Shown here piece by piece: positions 26,885-34,922 of a stretch of DNA of 64,000 nt. The notes beneath the pieces are model-generated. The model saw only the letters and a program-made list of their open reading frames with translations. It did not search any database and had not been told where the DNA came from. A program made the position numbers and the translations under genes. Position 1 is the stretch's first letter, and the number at the start of each line of letters is the position of its first letter. Source of the DNA: Nonomuraea basaltis (GTDB lineage: Bacteria > Actinomycetota > Actinomycetes > Streptosporangiales > Streptosporangiaceae); contig NZ_VCJS01000002.1 in assembly GCF_005893125.1 (NCBI RefSeq), forward strand, positions 62,001 through 126,000, in the 5' to 3' direction.

Positions 26885-27856
26885 TCAGTGCCGTTCGTCG
26901 AGGAGGCCCTCGGCGCGCAGGCCGGCCCACAGTAGCTCGGGGATCTCCGCCTCGAAGGACTCGGCGTTGCGGCGCGCCTCCTCGGACGAGCGCATGCCGA
27001 CCACGATGCCGGCGACGACCGGGTGACGCAGCGGGAACGCCATCGCCGCCTGCGGCAGCGTCACGCCGTGCGCCTCGCAGACGTCGGCGATGCGGTGCGC
27101 CCGCTTCAGCAGCTCTGCGGAGGCCGGCTCGTAGTCGAAACGCGCGCCGGGGGCCGGCCGCGGCGTGGCGAGCAGGCCGGAGTTGAAGATCGAGGCGGCC
27201 AGCAGGGACACTCCGCGCTCGGCGCAGGCGGGCAGCAGGTCGTCGAGGGCGCGCTGGTCCAGCAGCGTGTAGCGGCCGGACAGCATCACCACGTCGACGT
27301 CGGTCTCCGCGACGAGCCTGGTGAGCTTGACGTTGTCGTACATGCCCGCGCCGACGGCGCCGACCACGCCCTCCGCGCGCAGCTCGGCGAGCGCCGGGTA
27401 GCCGTCGCGCAGCGCGGCCTCGAAGTGCTGCTCCGCGTCATGCAGGAACAGCATGTCGATCCGGTCGACGCCCATGCGGGCGAGGGAGTCCTCGACGCTG
27501 CGGCGCACGCCGTCGCGCGAGAAATCCCACACGCGGCGGTGCGTCGCCGGCACCTGGAAGCTCTCGTCCATGCGGCCCGCCGCCTCCTGCGGGACGAGCA
27601 GCCTGCCCACCTTCGTCGACAGGGTGAACTCCGCCCGGGGCTTCGTACGGAGGAACTCGCCGATCCTGCGCTCGGAGTGGCCGATCCCGTAGTGCGGCGA
27701 GGTGTCGAAGTAGCGGATCCCGGCGTCCCAGGCCGCCGCCAGCGCCCCGGCGGCGGTGTCGTCGTCCAGGGGCTCGAAGAGCCCGCCGAGCGGCCCGCCG
27801 CCGAACCCCAGCTCCGTCACCTCGATCGCGCCGCGCCCCAGGCGGTCGGTCCTCAT
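26885..27856 (-). CDS. Aldo/keto reductase (L-fucose dehydrogenase / D-threo-aldose dehydrogenase group)
   Basis: This 323-residue aldo/keto reductase has FDTSPHYGIGHSERRIGEFL, LSTKVGRLL and DMLFLHDAE as catalytic segments and a VAGIVVGMRSSEEA cofactor loop. The GxGHSE arrangement and length are typical of the AKR15/fucose dehydrogenase-like group that oxidises aldoses with NAD(P). ATG 27856 follows GAGGAGGGG. A DUF1772 membrane gene lies 63 bases upstream on the same strand. Confidence 0.88.
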   Translation of the reverse strand: MRTDRLGRGAIEVTELGFGGGPLGGLFEPLDDDTAAGALAAAWDAGIRYFDTSPHYGIGHSERRIGEFLRTKPRAEFTLSTKVGRLLVPQEAAGRMDESFQVPATHRRVWDFSRDGVRRSVEDSLARMGVDRIDMLFLHDAEQHFEAALRDGYPALAELRAEGVVGAVGAGMYDNVKLTRLVAETDVDVVMLSGRYTLLDQRALDDLLPACAERGVSLLAASIFNSGLLATPRPAPGARFDYEPASAELLKRAHRIADVCEAHGVTLPQAAMAFPLRHPVVAGIVVGMRSSEEARRNAESFEAEIPELLWAGLRAEGLLDERH

Positions 27857-27919
27857 CCCGCGAACCCCTCCTCGTCTCCGACATTCCGCAACATGATCGT
27901 ACCGGCCGCCCGAGATCGG

Positions 27920-28396
27920 TCACCGGGTGAGCGCCCAGGCGAGCAGGCCGAAGGCGGTCGTGGAGGTGATGACGCGGATGATGTTCCAGCTCCGCCAGCG
28001 CGCCTCGTCGAACCTCTTGCGGACAGCGGCGAGGTCGATCCCGTCGGGGTCCCCGGCCGCCTTGATCGCGTCGTTGCGCGGCACGTTGACGGCGACGGTG
28101 ATGACGAACGTGATGGCGTACAGGATGAGCGCCGCCACGATCCAGGGCAGGGCCGGCCGGCCGGCGTGAGTGATCGCGGCGAGAACGGTGAAGACCAGCG
28201 CGCCGAAGAAGCCGCCGCCCAGGAACCACGGGTTGATGATCGCCCGGTCGATGGCCTGGAACGCGCCGACGAAGGTGCGGTCGTCTGTCCTGCCGAGGCC
28301 TGGCATGATCGTATGGGCGTACAGGCCGAACACCCCCGCCACGAGCCCTGTCGAGATCGTGGCGGCCATCAGCGCGATGATCCGCATCACTTCCAC
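27920..28396 (-). CDS. DUF1772 (anthrone oxygenase-like) membrane protein
   Basis: The 158-residue protein has four membrane segments and conserved polar spots of DUF1772: AGVFGLYAHTIMPGL at the start, an NPWFLGG loop and VNVPRNDAIKA, with RWRSWNIIRVI before the last segment. A few relatives oxidise anthrones during polyketide tailoring; most are uncharacterised. GTG 28396 follows GGAGG. No polyketide genes are nearby, so the oxygenase role is not supported here. Confidence 0.8.
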   Translation of the reverse strand: MEVMRIIALMAATISTGLVAGVFGLYAHTIMPGLGRTDDRTFVGAFQAIDRAIINPWFLGGGFFGALVFTVLAAITHAGRPALPWIVAALILYAITFVITVAVNVPRNDAIKAAGDPDGIDLAAVRKRFDEARWRSWNIIRVITSTTAFGLLAWALTR

Positions 28397-28583
28397 GTGT
28401 CCTCCAAGCGGGCGAAGGATCGGCTCAGGGGCTCACATCGCGTTCTCGTGGGCCTGTCGCCGGGCTGTCGCGTGCGGCCCGCCAGGAGAGCACGGGGCGG
28501 GGTCCTTCCACCTTATTGGCGGGCGGCTCCCTTGACGACGGTGCCGTCGACGGGCCGGTCCATGCGCGGGAGTCCGCATCGAT

Positions 28584-28600
28584 TGAGTAGGGCATACTCA
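28584..28600. promoter_or_regulatory. Inverted repeat upstream of the amidohydrolase gene
   Basis: TGAGTA (28584-28589) and TACTCA (28595-28600) form a perfect 6-bp inverted repeat with a 5-base spacer, 34 bases before the amidohydrolase start. A regulator site is plausible; no regulator gene is adjacent. Confidence 0.4.
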
Positions 28601-28634
28601 GGCGCTTCCGGCGCGGCTCTGGGACGGTGGCCGC

Positions 28635-29759
28635 ATGCTCGCAATACGTGCTCGCCGTCTCTTCGACGGCCGGGAAATGCACGACGACCAGGTGGTGACC
28701 GTCGAGAACGGGCGCGTCGCCGACATCGCCGGCGACGGGCCCGCCACGGTCGACCTGGGTGATGTCACGCTGCTGCCCGGGCTGATCGACTGCCACGTCC
28801 ACCTGGCCTTCGACGCCGGCCTCGACGTCGTGGGGACGCTGGAGCAGCCGGGGCTCGCCGACCGGATGCGATCGGCCGCGCGGCGGCACCTCGCGGCCGG
28901 TGTGACCACGGTGCGCGACCTGGGCGATCGGGACTATCTGGCGCTCGGGCTCGGCCTCGGGCTCGACGGGCCGGAGATCCTTTCCGCCGGGCCGCCGATC
29001 ACCCCGCCCAAGGGGCACTGCTGGTTCCTGGGCGGGGAGGCGGCGGGCGAGCAGGGGGTGCGCGAGGCCGTACGGGAACGGGCGGCGCGCGGCGTACATG
29101 TGATCAAGATGATGGTGACGGGCGGCGAGATGACGCCGGGCACGCACTCGCACCGGCTCCAGTACGGCCCCGCCGAGCTGAAGGCGGCGGCCGACGAGGC
29201 CCACGCGCACGGCCTGCCGATCACCGGGCATGCCCACTGCGCGGAGGGGATCACGCACGCCCTGGAGGCCGGGTTCGACTCGATCGAGCACTGCTCGTTC
29301 TTCACCGAGGAGTCCTACGAGGTGGACTACGGGCTGATCGCGCGGCTCGCCGCCTCCGACGTCGTCGTGTCGCTCACGGCGGGGCTGGCGCCGAGCCCGG
29401 TGCCGCCGCCACCGCGCATCCAGCAGCGGATCGCCGGCATGATGGAGGGGCTGCGCGCCATCAACGCCGCCGGGGTGGACTTCGTCATCGGGACGGACGC
29501 GGGGATCGCGCCGCCCAAGCCGCACGGGGTGCTGCCGTACGGGGCGGAGATGCTGGTCGAGCACGGGTACGCGGCCGTCGACGTGCTGCGATCGATCACC
29601 TCGGTCGCGGCCCGGGCCTGCCGCGTGGGAGAGCGCAAGGGCAGCATCGCGCCCGGGTTCGACGCCGACCTGCTGGCCGTGGCGGGCGATCCGCTGGCCG
29701 ACATCACCGCGCTGCGGCGTCCGCTGGCCGTCTACCGGATGGGGCGACCCTCCGCCTGA
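28635..29759 (+). CDS. Amidohydrolase-family metal-dependent hydrolase
   Basis: The 374-residue protein has the imidazolonepropionase/prolidase-like amidohydrolase fold: the metal motif LIDCHVHL, a likely metal-bridging Lys in VHVIKMMVTGG, His ligands in ITGHAHCAEG and SIEHCSF, and the catalytic Asp in VIGTDAGI. The C-terminal KGSIAPGFDADLLAV is the small beta-sandwich domain. Substrates in this group include Xaa-Pro dipeptides and cyclic amides. The gene is alone; the convergent ROK regulator follows 13 bases after its stop. Confidence 0.88.
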   Translation: MLAIRARRLFDGREMHDDQVVTVENGRVADIAGDGPATVDLGDVTLLPGLIDCHVHLAFDAGLDVVGTLEQPGLADRMRSAARRHLAAGVTTVRDLGDRDYLALGLGLGLDGPEILSAGPPITPPKGHCWFLGGEAAGEQGVREAVRERAARGVHVIKMMVTGGEMTPGTHSHRLQYGPAELKAAADEAHAHGLPITGHAHCAEGITHALEAGFDSIEHCSFFTEESYEVDYGLIARLAASDVVVSLTAGLAPSPVPPPPRIQQRIAGMMEGLRAINAAGVDFVIGTDAGIAPPKPHGVLPYGAEMLVEHGYAAVDVLRSITSVAARACRVGERKGSIAPGFDADLLAVAGDPLADITALRRPLAVYRMGRPSA

Positions 29760-29772
29760 CGCACGCCGACCT

Positions 29773-30939
29773 TCATAGGCGGGCCTCGAAGATGAGCTCC
29801 CAGGCCCGCTTCCTGGCGCGGGCGACGGCGCCGAGCAGCACCCCGCTGTCGCCGAGCGCGCTCGCCACCACCTGCGGCCGGAGCGGACCCAGCGCGGCCA
29901 CGCGGCGCTCGATCGCGCCGCCGAGCAGATCGAGGTTGCGCCCGACGCCGCCGCTCAGCACGATCACCTCCGGATCGAGGACCGCCGCGACCGCGACGAC
30001 CAGCCCGCCGATGCGCTGCCCTTCGGCCTCGACCACGGCCAGGGCGGTGGGATCGCCCCGCCCGGCCGCCTCGAAGACCTCCTTCGCGCTCCCCAGGTCG
30101 AGCCCGGCGGCGCGGGCCGCACGCACCACGCCGGGCGCGGACGCCACCGCCTCGGTGGAGCCGTGCTCCAGGGCGTCCGGGCCCCCCGCCGCGGCCGGGT
30201 CCTCGGTGGCAGGCAGGTACGACACCTCACCCGCGGCTCCGCGGGCGCCGACGTACAGCTCGCCGTTGACCACGATGCCCATGCCCACTCCGGTGCCGAT
30301 GGAGACGAGCGCGAAGTGCTGCTTGCCCCTGCCCTCGCCGTACGCGTGCTCGCCGACGGCCGCGAGGTTGATGTCGTTCTCGATGAGGAGGTCTGACTCG
30401 AGCGCGGAGCGGAGATGCTCGACCAGGTCGGCGCCCGGCAGGTTGTAGGCGAACTCCAGCCGTCCCGCCACCGGGTCGTAGACGCCCGGCGTGCCGGCGA
30501 CGGCACAGGTGATGGCGGACCACTCCAGGCCGGCCTCCGCGGCGGCCGCGTGGGCCAGCTCGCGTACGTGGCGGGCCAGGTCGGCCGTGTTGCGGGCGTC
30601 GTTGCGGCCGTCCTTGCGCCCTGCGAACGTGCCCCTCAGGTCGGCCACGGCGACGCGGTTCCAGTCGCGCCCGATGTCGATGCCCGCCACGTGCGCGGAG
30701 CCGGCGTTCATGTCGTACAGCGAGGTCACCGGTCCCGGCCGGCCGGACACCTCGCCCACCAGGTGGACCAGCCCGTCCTCCGCCAGCCCGGCCAGCGCCG
30801 CCGAGACCGTGGGCTTCGACAGCCCCGTGACCTTGGCCAGGTCGGCGCGGGACGCCGGGCCGTGGTCGTGCAGCCGGTCGAGCAGGCGCCGCTCGTTCAT
30901 CACCCGCAACAGCCGCGGGTTCCCCAGCTCACCACGCAC
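29773..30939 (-). CDS. ROK-family transcriptional repressor
   Basis: The 388-residue protein has an N-terminal winged helix-turn-helix (ASRADLAKVTGLSKPTVSAA) and a ROK sugar-binding domain (VAGIDIGRDWNRVAVADL; VSIGTGVGMGIVVNGEL; GAAGEVSYL). The usual ROK zinc motif CxCG is absent. GTG 30939 has AAGGAGG five bases upstream and is preferred over a TTG at 30981. It is divergent from the sugar ABC operon; the shared region has a TAGTAAACTA palindrome, so this is the probable repressor of the operon. Confidence 0.9.
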   Translation of the reverse strand: MRGELGNPRLLRVMNERRLLDRLHDHGPASRADLAKVTGLSKPTVSAALAGLAEDGLVHLVGEVSGRPGPVTSLYDMNAGSAHVAGIDIGRDWNRVAVADLRGTFAGRKDGRNDARNTADLARHVRELAHAAAAEAGLEWSAITCAVAGTPGVYDPVAGRLEFAYNLPGADLVEHLRSALESDLLIENDINLAAVGEHAYGEGRGKQHFALVSIGTGVGMGIVVNGELYVGARGAAGEVSYLPATEDPAAAGGPDALEHGSTEAVASAPGVVRAARAAGLDLGSAKEVFEAAGRGDPTALAVVEAEGQRIGGLVVAVAAVLDPEVIVLSGGVGRNLDLLGGAIERRVAALGPLRPQVVASALGDSGVLLGAVARARKRAWELIFEARL

Positions 30940-30967
30940 TCCGGCCTCCTTCTTGATGTGAACCAAC

Positions 30968-31006
30968 GAAAGGGTAGCCAACGCCCTTGATAGTAAACTA
31001 CCTTTC
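30968..31006. promoter_or_regulatory. Operator region between the ROK repressor and the sugar ABC operon
   Basis: TAGTAAACTA (30991-31000) is symmetric (TAGT-AA-ACTA). The outer words GAAAGGGTAG (30968-30977) and CTACCTTTC (30998-31006) form a further near-perfect inverted repeat. This AT-rich island lies between the two divergent starts, as expected for a ROK operator. Confidence 0.5.
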
Positions 31007-31061
31007 TTACCACCATAGTGGGTTGCCGACGCCGGCGAATCCGCGCGAAAGGAACAATGCG

Positions 31062-32153
31062 ATGCACCGAGGATGGAAGGCGCTTCCCGCCGTGGCGGTC
31101 CTGCTGGCCGCCGCCTGCGGCACCGGATCCGGCGGCGCAGGCGGCACCTCGTCCGCCGTCCCCCAGGAGGAGGCGGCGACGATCGCCCTCTTCCTGCCGG
31201 AGTCCAAGACCACGAGATACGAAGCCTTCGACCGGCCGCTCTTCGAATCGAAGGTCAAGGCCCTCTGCCCCGCCTGCAAGGTGCTCTACGGCAACGCCGA
31301 CCAGGACGCCGCCAAGCAGCAACAGCAGGTCGAGGCCGCGCTCACCCAGGGCGCCGACGTGCTGGTGCTCGACGCGGTCGACGCCGCCGCGGTGGCCCCG
31401 CTGGTCAACCAGGCCAAGCAGAAGAAGATCCCGGTCATCGCGTACGACCGGCTGATCTCCGGCATCGGCTACGACTACTACGTCTCGTTCAACAACGTGC
31501 GGGTCGGCGAGATGCAGGGCCAGGCGCTGCTCGACGCGCTCGCCGCCAAGGGCGGCACGGGCAAGGGCCAGATCGTGATGATCAACGGCGCCCCGACGGA
31601 CCCGAGCTCGGCCGACTACAAGAAGGGCGCGCACAACATCCTCGACGGCAAGGTCCAGATCGGCAAGGAGTTCGACACGCCGGACTGGAGCCCGGACAAG
31701 GCCCAGCAGCAGATGGAGCAGGCGATCACCGCGCTCGGCCGCGACACCGTCGTGGGCGTGCTGTCCGCCAACGACGGCATGGCCGGCGGCGCCATCGCGG
31801 CGATGAAGCGCGCCGGCTACACGGAGCTCCCGCCGATCACCGGCCAGGACGCCGAGCTCGCGGCGGTCCAGCGGATCCTCACCGGCGAGCAGTACATGAC
31901 CGTCTACCTCGACATCAGGGCCGAGGCCGAGAAGTCCGCCGAGCTCGCCGTCGCGCTCACCAAGGGCCAGGGGCCCGCCGCGCCCACCAAGGTCAACAAC
32001 GGCACCGCCGACATCCCCGCCTTCCTCCTCGACCCCATCCCCGTCACCAAGGACAAGATCAAGGACACGATCGTCAAGGACGGGTTCTACAAGGTCGCGG
32101 ACATCTGCACCCCCGAGGTCAAGGACGCGTGCGCGAAGGCGGGCATCCAGTAG
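31062..32153 (+). CDS. Sugar ABC transporter substrate-binding lipoprotein (XylF/FrcB-like)
   Basis: The 363-residue protein has a lipoprotein signal (WKALPAVAVLLAAACG, lipobox LAAAC) and a type I periplasmic-binding fold of the CUT2 class (ADVLVLDAVDAAAVAPLVNQ; IPVIAYDRLISG; VGVLSANDGMAGGAI). The segment YDRLI and the overall length are typical of xylose, fructose or ribose binders. ATG 31062 has AAAGGA upstream. It is the first gene of a four-gene operon and delivers sugar to the permease at 32872. Confidence 0.9.
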   Translation: MHRGWKALPAVAVLLAAACGTGSGGAGGTSSAVPQEEAATIALFLPESKTTRYEAFDRPLFESKVKALCPACKVLYGNADQDAAKQQQQVEAALTQGADVLVLDAVDAAAVAPLVNQAKQKKIPVIAYDRLISGIGYDYYVSFNNVRVGEMQGQALLDALAAKGGTGKGQIVMINGAPTDPSSADYKKGAHNILDGKVQIGKEFDTPDWSPDKAQQQMEQAITALGRDTVVGVLSANDGMAGGAIAAMKRAGYTELPPITGQDAELAAVQRILTGEQYMTVYLDIRAEAEKSAELAVALTKGQGPAAPTKVNNGTADIPAFLLDPIPVTKDKIKDTIVKDGFYKVADICTPEVKDACAKAGIQ

Positions 32154-32882
32154 ATGTTCTCCGTCACCGGCATCTCCAAGACGTACGGCGCGGTCCAGGC
32201 CCTCGACGGCGTGAGCCTGGACCTGCGCGCAGGGGAGGTCGTGGCCCTCGTCGGCGACAACGGAGCCGGCAAGTCCACGCTCGTCAAGGCCCTGGCCGGG
32301 GTCATCACCCCCGACACCGGAACGATCACCGTGGACGGCCGTCCCGTCAGGATCGCCACTCCCCGCGACGCCCAGGCCCTCGGCGTCTCCACCGTCTACC
32401 AGGATCTCGCCCTCTGCGAGAACCTCGACGTGGTCGCCAACCTGTATCTCGGCGCCGAACGCCGCCGCTGGTCGGTGCTCGGCCACCTCGCCATGGAACG
32501 CGCCGCCCGCGACCTGCTGACCTCCCTCGACGTGCGGATCCGGGACATCAGAGTGCCCGTCGCGATGCTCTCCGGCGGCCAGCGCCAGTCCGTGGCCATC
32601 GCCCGGGCCCTGATCGGCGAGCCTCGCCTGGTCATCCTCGACGAGCCCACCGCCGCTCTCGGCGTGGAGCAGACGGCCCAGGTCCTCGACCTGATCGGCC
32701 GCCTGCGCGACCGGGGCCTCGCCGTGCTGGTCATCTCCCACAACCTCGCCGACGTGCGGGCGATGAGCGACCGGGTGGTCGTGCTCAGGCTCGGCCGCAA
32801 CGCCGGCGAGTTCCCCACGGCCGACGCCTCCCAGGAGGCCATCGTCGCCGCGATCACCGGAGCGAGCACAGATGAACGCTGA
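32154..32882 (+). CDS. Sugar ABC transporter ATP-binding protein (single domain, FrcA-like)
   Basis: The 242-residue protein is a single nucleotide-binding domain: Walker A GDNGAGKSTLVKAL, signature LSGGQRQSVAIARAL, Walker B LVILDEPTAALG and the switch His in VISHNLADV. Most CUT2 systems use a double-domain ATPase of about 500 residues, so this short form resembles FrcA of the fructose/mannose system. The ATG lies immediately after the binding-protein stop, and the gene overlaps the permease gene by 11 bases. Confidence 0.92.
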   Translation: MFSVTGISKTYGAVQALDGVSLDLRAGEVVALVGDNGAGKSTLVKALAGVITPDTGTITVDGRPVRIATPRDAQALGVSTVYQDLALCENLDVVANLYLGAERRRWSVLGHLAMERAARDLLTSLDVRIRDIRVPVAMLSGGQRQSVAIARALIGEPRLVILDEPTAALGVEQTAQVLDLIGRLRDRGLAVLVISHNLADVRAMSDRVVVLRLGRNAGEFPTADASQEAIVAAITGASTDER

Positions 32883-34059
32883 CACGCTGGCGCGCAGGCC
32901 GTACACGCCGAAGGAGGCGGTGGGGCGGCTGCGACGCGGAGACCTCGGAGCTTGGCCGGTCGCCGCCGGGCTCGTCGTCATCGCGGCCGTCTTCGGCACG
33001 CTGAACGAGCACTTCCTGTCCCCCGAGAACCTCACCAACCTCGCCCTGCAGCTGGCGGCCACCGGCACGATCTCGCTCGGCATCATCATGGTGCTGCTGC
33101 TCGGCGAGATCGACCTCTCGGCGGGCTCCGTCAGCGGCCTGTGCGCGGTCGTGATGACGATCCTGTACGTCAAGCAGTCGTGGAACCCCGTGGCCGCCAT
33201 CGCGGTCGCGCTCGCGGCGGCCGGCGCCATCGGCCTGCTGCACGGGCTGATGCACACCCGGCTGGGCATGCCGTCGTTCGTCGTGACGCTGGCCGGGCTG
33301 ATCGGCTGGCAGGGGCTGCTCCTCTACCTGCTCGGCCAGGGCGGCACGATCAACCTGCCGTTCGACGGGTTCGTCTCGAAGCTGAGTGACACATGGCTGC
33401 CGGCGTGGCTCGCCTGGGCTCTGGTGGCGGCGCTGGCCGGTGGCTGGGCGGCGGCCGCGACGATCGGCAGGCGGGCGCGGCGGGCGGCGGACCTGCCGGC
33501 GCCTGCGGGGTACCTCACCGCGCTGCGCATCGGCGGGATGGCAGCGGTGCTCGCGGGGACCGTCGCCATCCTGTCCGCCGACCGGGGCGTGCCGCTGCTG
33601 CTGGTCATCTTCGGGGCGCTGGTGATCGCGCTCGACCTCGTGTTCAGGCACACCGTGTTCGGCCGGTGGACGTACGCGGTGGGCGGCAACGCCGAAGCCG
33701 CCCGCCGGGCCGGGATCAACGTGACCGGGATCCGGGTGATGGCGTTCGTGCTGGCCTCCGTGCTCGCCGGATTCGGCGGGATCCTCGCGGCCAGCCGCCT
33801 GTCCGCGGTGAACCAGGCGTCCGGCGGCAGCGACATCCTGCTCATGGCCATCGCCGCCGCGGTGATCGGCGGGACGTCGCTGTTCGGGGGCCGTGGCCGG
33901 CCGTACGCGGCGCTGCTCGGCATCCTGGTGATCCAGTCGATCACCAACGGGATGCTGCTGCTCAACGTGGACTCCTCCGTCAGGTTCATGGTGACCGCGG
34001 CGGTGCTGGCCCTGGCCGTGGCGATCGACTCGGTCGCCCGCAGGGGCAGCGCCAGGTGA
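32872..34059 (+). CDS. Sugar ABC transporter permease (XylH/FrcC-like)
   Basis: The 395-residue CUT2 permease (BPD_transp_2 family) has about 10 membrane segments. Typical sequences are LLLGEIDLSAGSVSGL near residue 78, GMPSFVVTLAGLIGWQG, AVGGNAEAARRAGINVTGIR (the loop that contacts the ATPase) and a C-terminal SDILLMAIAAAVIGGTSLFGG. It overlaps the ATPase gene by 11 bases and the kinase gene by 4, so all four genes are translationally coupled. Confidence 0.92.
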   Translation: MNADTLARRPYTPKEAVGRLRRGDLGAWPVAAGLVVIAAVFGTLNEHFLSPENLTNLALQLAATGTISLGIIMVLLLGEIDLSAGSVSGLCAVVMTILYVKQSWNPVAAIAVALAAAGAIGLLHGLMHTRLGMPSFVVTLAGLIGWQGLLLYLLGQGGTINLPFDGFVSKLSDTWLPAWLAWALVAALAGGWAAAATIGRRARRAADLPAPAGYLTALRIGGMAAVLAGTVAILSADRGVPLLLVIFGALVIALDLVFRHTVFGRWTYAVGGNAEAARRAGINVTGIRVMAFVLASVLAGFGGILAASRLSAVNQASGGSDILLMAIAAAVIGGTSLFGGRGRPYAALLGILVIQSITNGMLLLNVDSSVRFMVTAAVLALAVAIDSVARRGSAR

Positions 34060-34904
34060 GGCGGGTCCTCGGCATCGACGTGGGCGGCACGAAGATCGCC
34101 GTCGGCTTGTCCGGCGCGGACGGGCCCGAGATCGCGACGAGGGTACGCCTGGAGACCGGCGAGAACCCCCTGGCCAGAGCTCTGCAGGCGGCCAGGGGGC
34201 TGGATCGCGCCCCGGCCGCGGTGGGCTTCTCGACCTGCGGGGTGATCAGTGGCGGCCGGGTGCTGCTGGCGCCGAACGTACCCGGCTGGAACGGCCTGGA
34301 GCTGCCCCGGCTGCTGCGCGAGGAGTACGGGAAGATCCCCGTCGCGATCGGCAACGACGTCAAGGCGGCGGCCGTGGCGGAACTCCGCTGGGGAGCGCTC
34401 CGCGGCGTCTCCACCGGCCTCTACCTCAACCTGGGCACCGGACTGGCGGCCGCCCTGGTCGTCGGCGGGCAGGTGGTCGACGGTGCGCACGGCGCGGCGG
34501 GCGAGATCGGCTATCTGCTCGCCGAGCCCGGCGAGCCGTCCTTCGCCGACGGGCACGCCCCACTCGAGGAGCGCTTCTCGGGCGGGGCGCTGGTCGCGCA
34601 CGGCTCCACCCTGCTGGGCCGTACCGTGCCGGCGGGCGCCCTGTTCGGGCTGCCCGAGACGGCCGTGCTCGTGGACGAGGCGCTGCGCACGCTGGCCATG
34701 GCCGTCGCGAACCTGTGCGTGGCCCTGGACCCGGAGCGCGTGGTGGTGGGCGGCGGCATGATGGCCGAGGGGGCACGCATCCTGCCGCCGCTGACGCGGG
34801 AGGTGCGGCGCGTCGTGCCGTTCCCGCCGGAGCTGCGAGCCGCCCGCTTCACCGACGACGCCCCGCTGCTCGGCGCCCTGGCCCTCGCCCACGCCCTGAT
34901 CTGA
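34056..34904 (+). CDS. ROK-family sugar kinase
   Basis: The 282-residue ROK kinase has the phosphate-1 motif GIDVGGTKIAVG, a catalytic Asp in AIGNDVKAAAV, the adenosine-side GLYLNLGTGLAAAL and GAAGEIGYL. The CxCG zinc motif of many ROK glucokinases is missing. It starts at GTG 34056 inside the permease stop (GTGA). It presumably phosphorylates the sugar brought in by the upstream transporter, as FrcK does in frcBCAK (inference from gene order). Confidence 0.88.
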   Translation: MRRVLGIDVGGTKIAVGLSGADGPEIATRVRLETGENPLARALQAARGLDRAPAAVGFSTCGVISGGRVLLAPNVPGWNGLELPRLLREEYGKIPVAIGNDVKAAAVAELRWGALRGVSTGLYLNLGTGLAAALVVGGQVVDGAHGAAGEIGYLLAEPGEPSFADGHAPLEERFSGGALVAHGSTLLGRTVPAGALFGLPETAVLVDEALRTLAMAVANLCVALDPERVVVGGGMMAEGARILPPLTREVRRVVPFPPELRAARFTDDAPLLGALALAHALI

Positions 34905-34922
34905 GCCCGCCCGCTCGCGCGA

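Noticed and set aside
28513..28563. Minus-strand mini frame of 16 codons (MDRPVDGTVVKGAARQ)
   Set aside because: Too short, with no ribosome site; could be a remnant but cannot be assigned.
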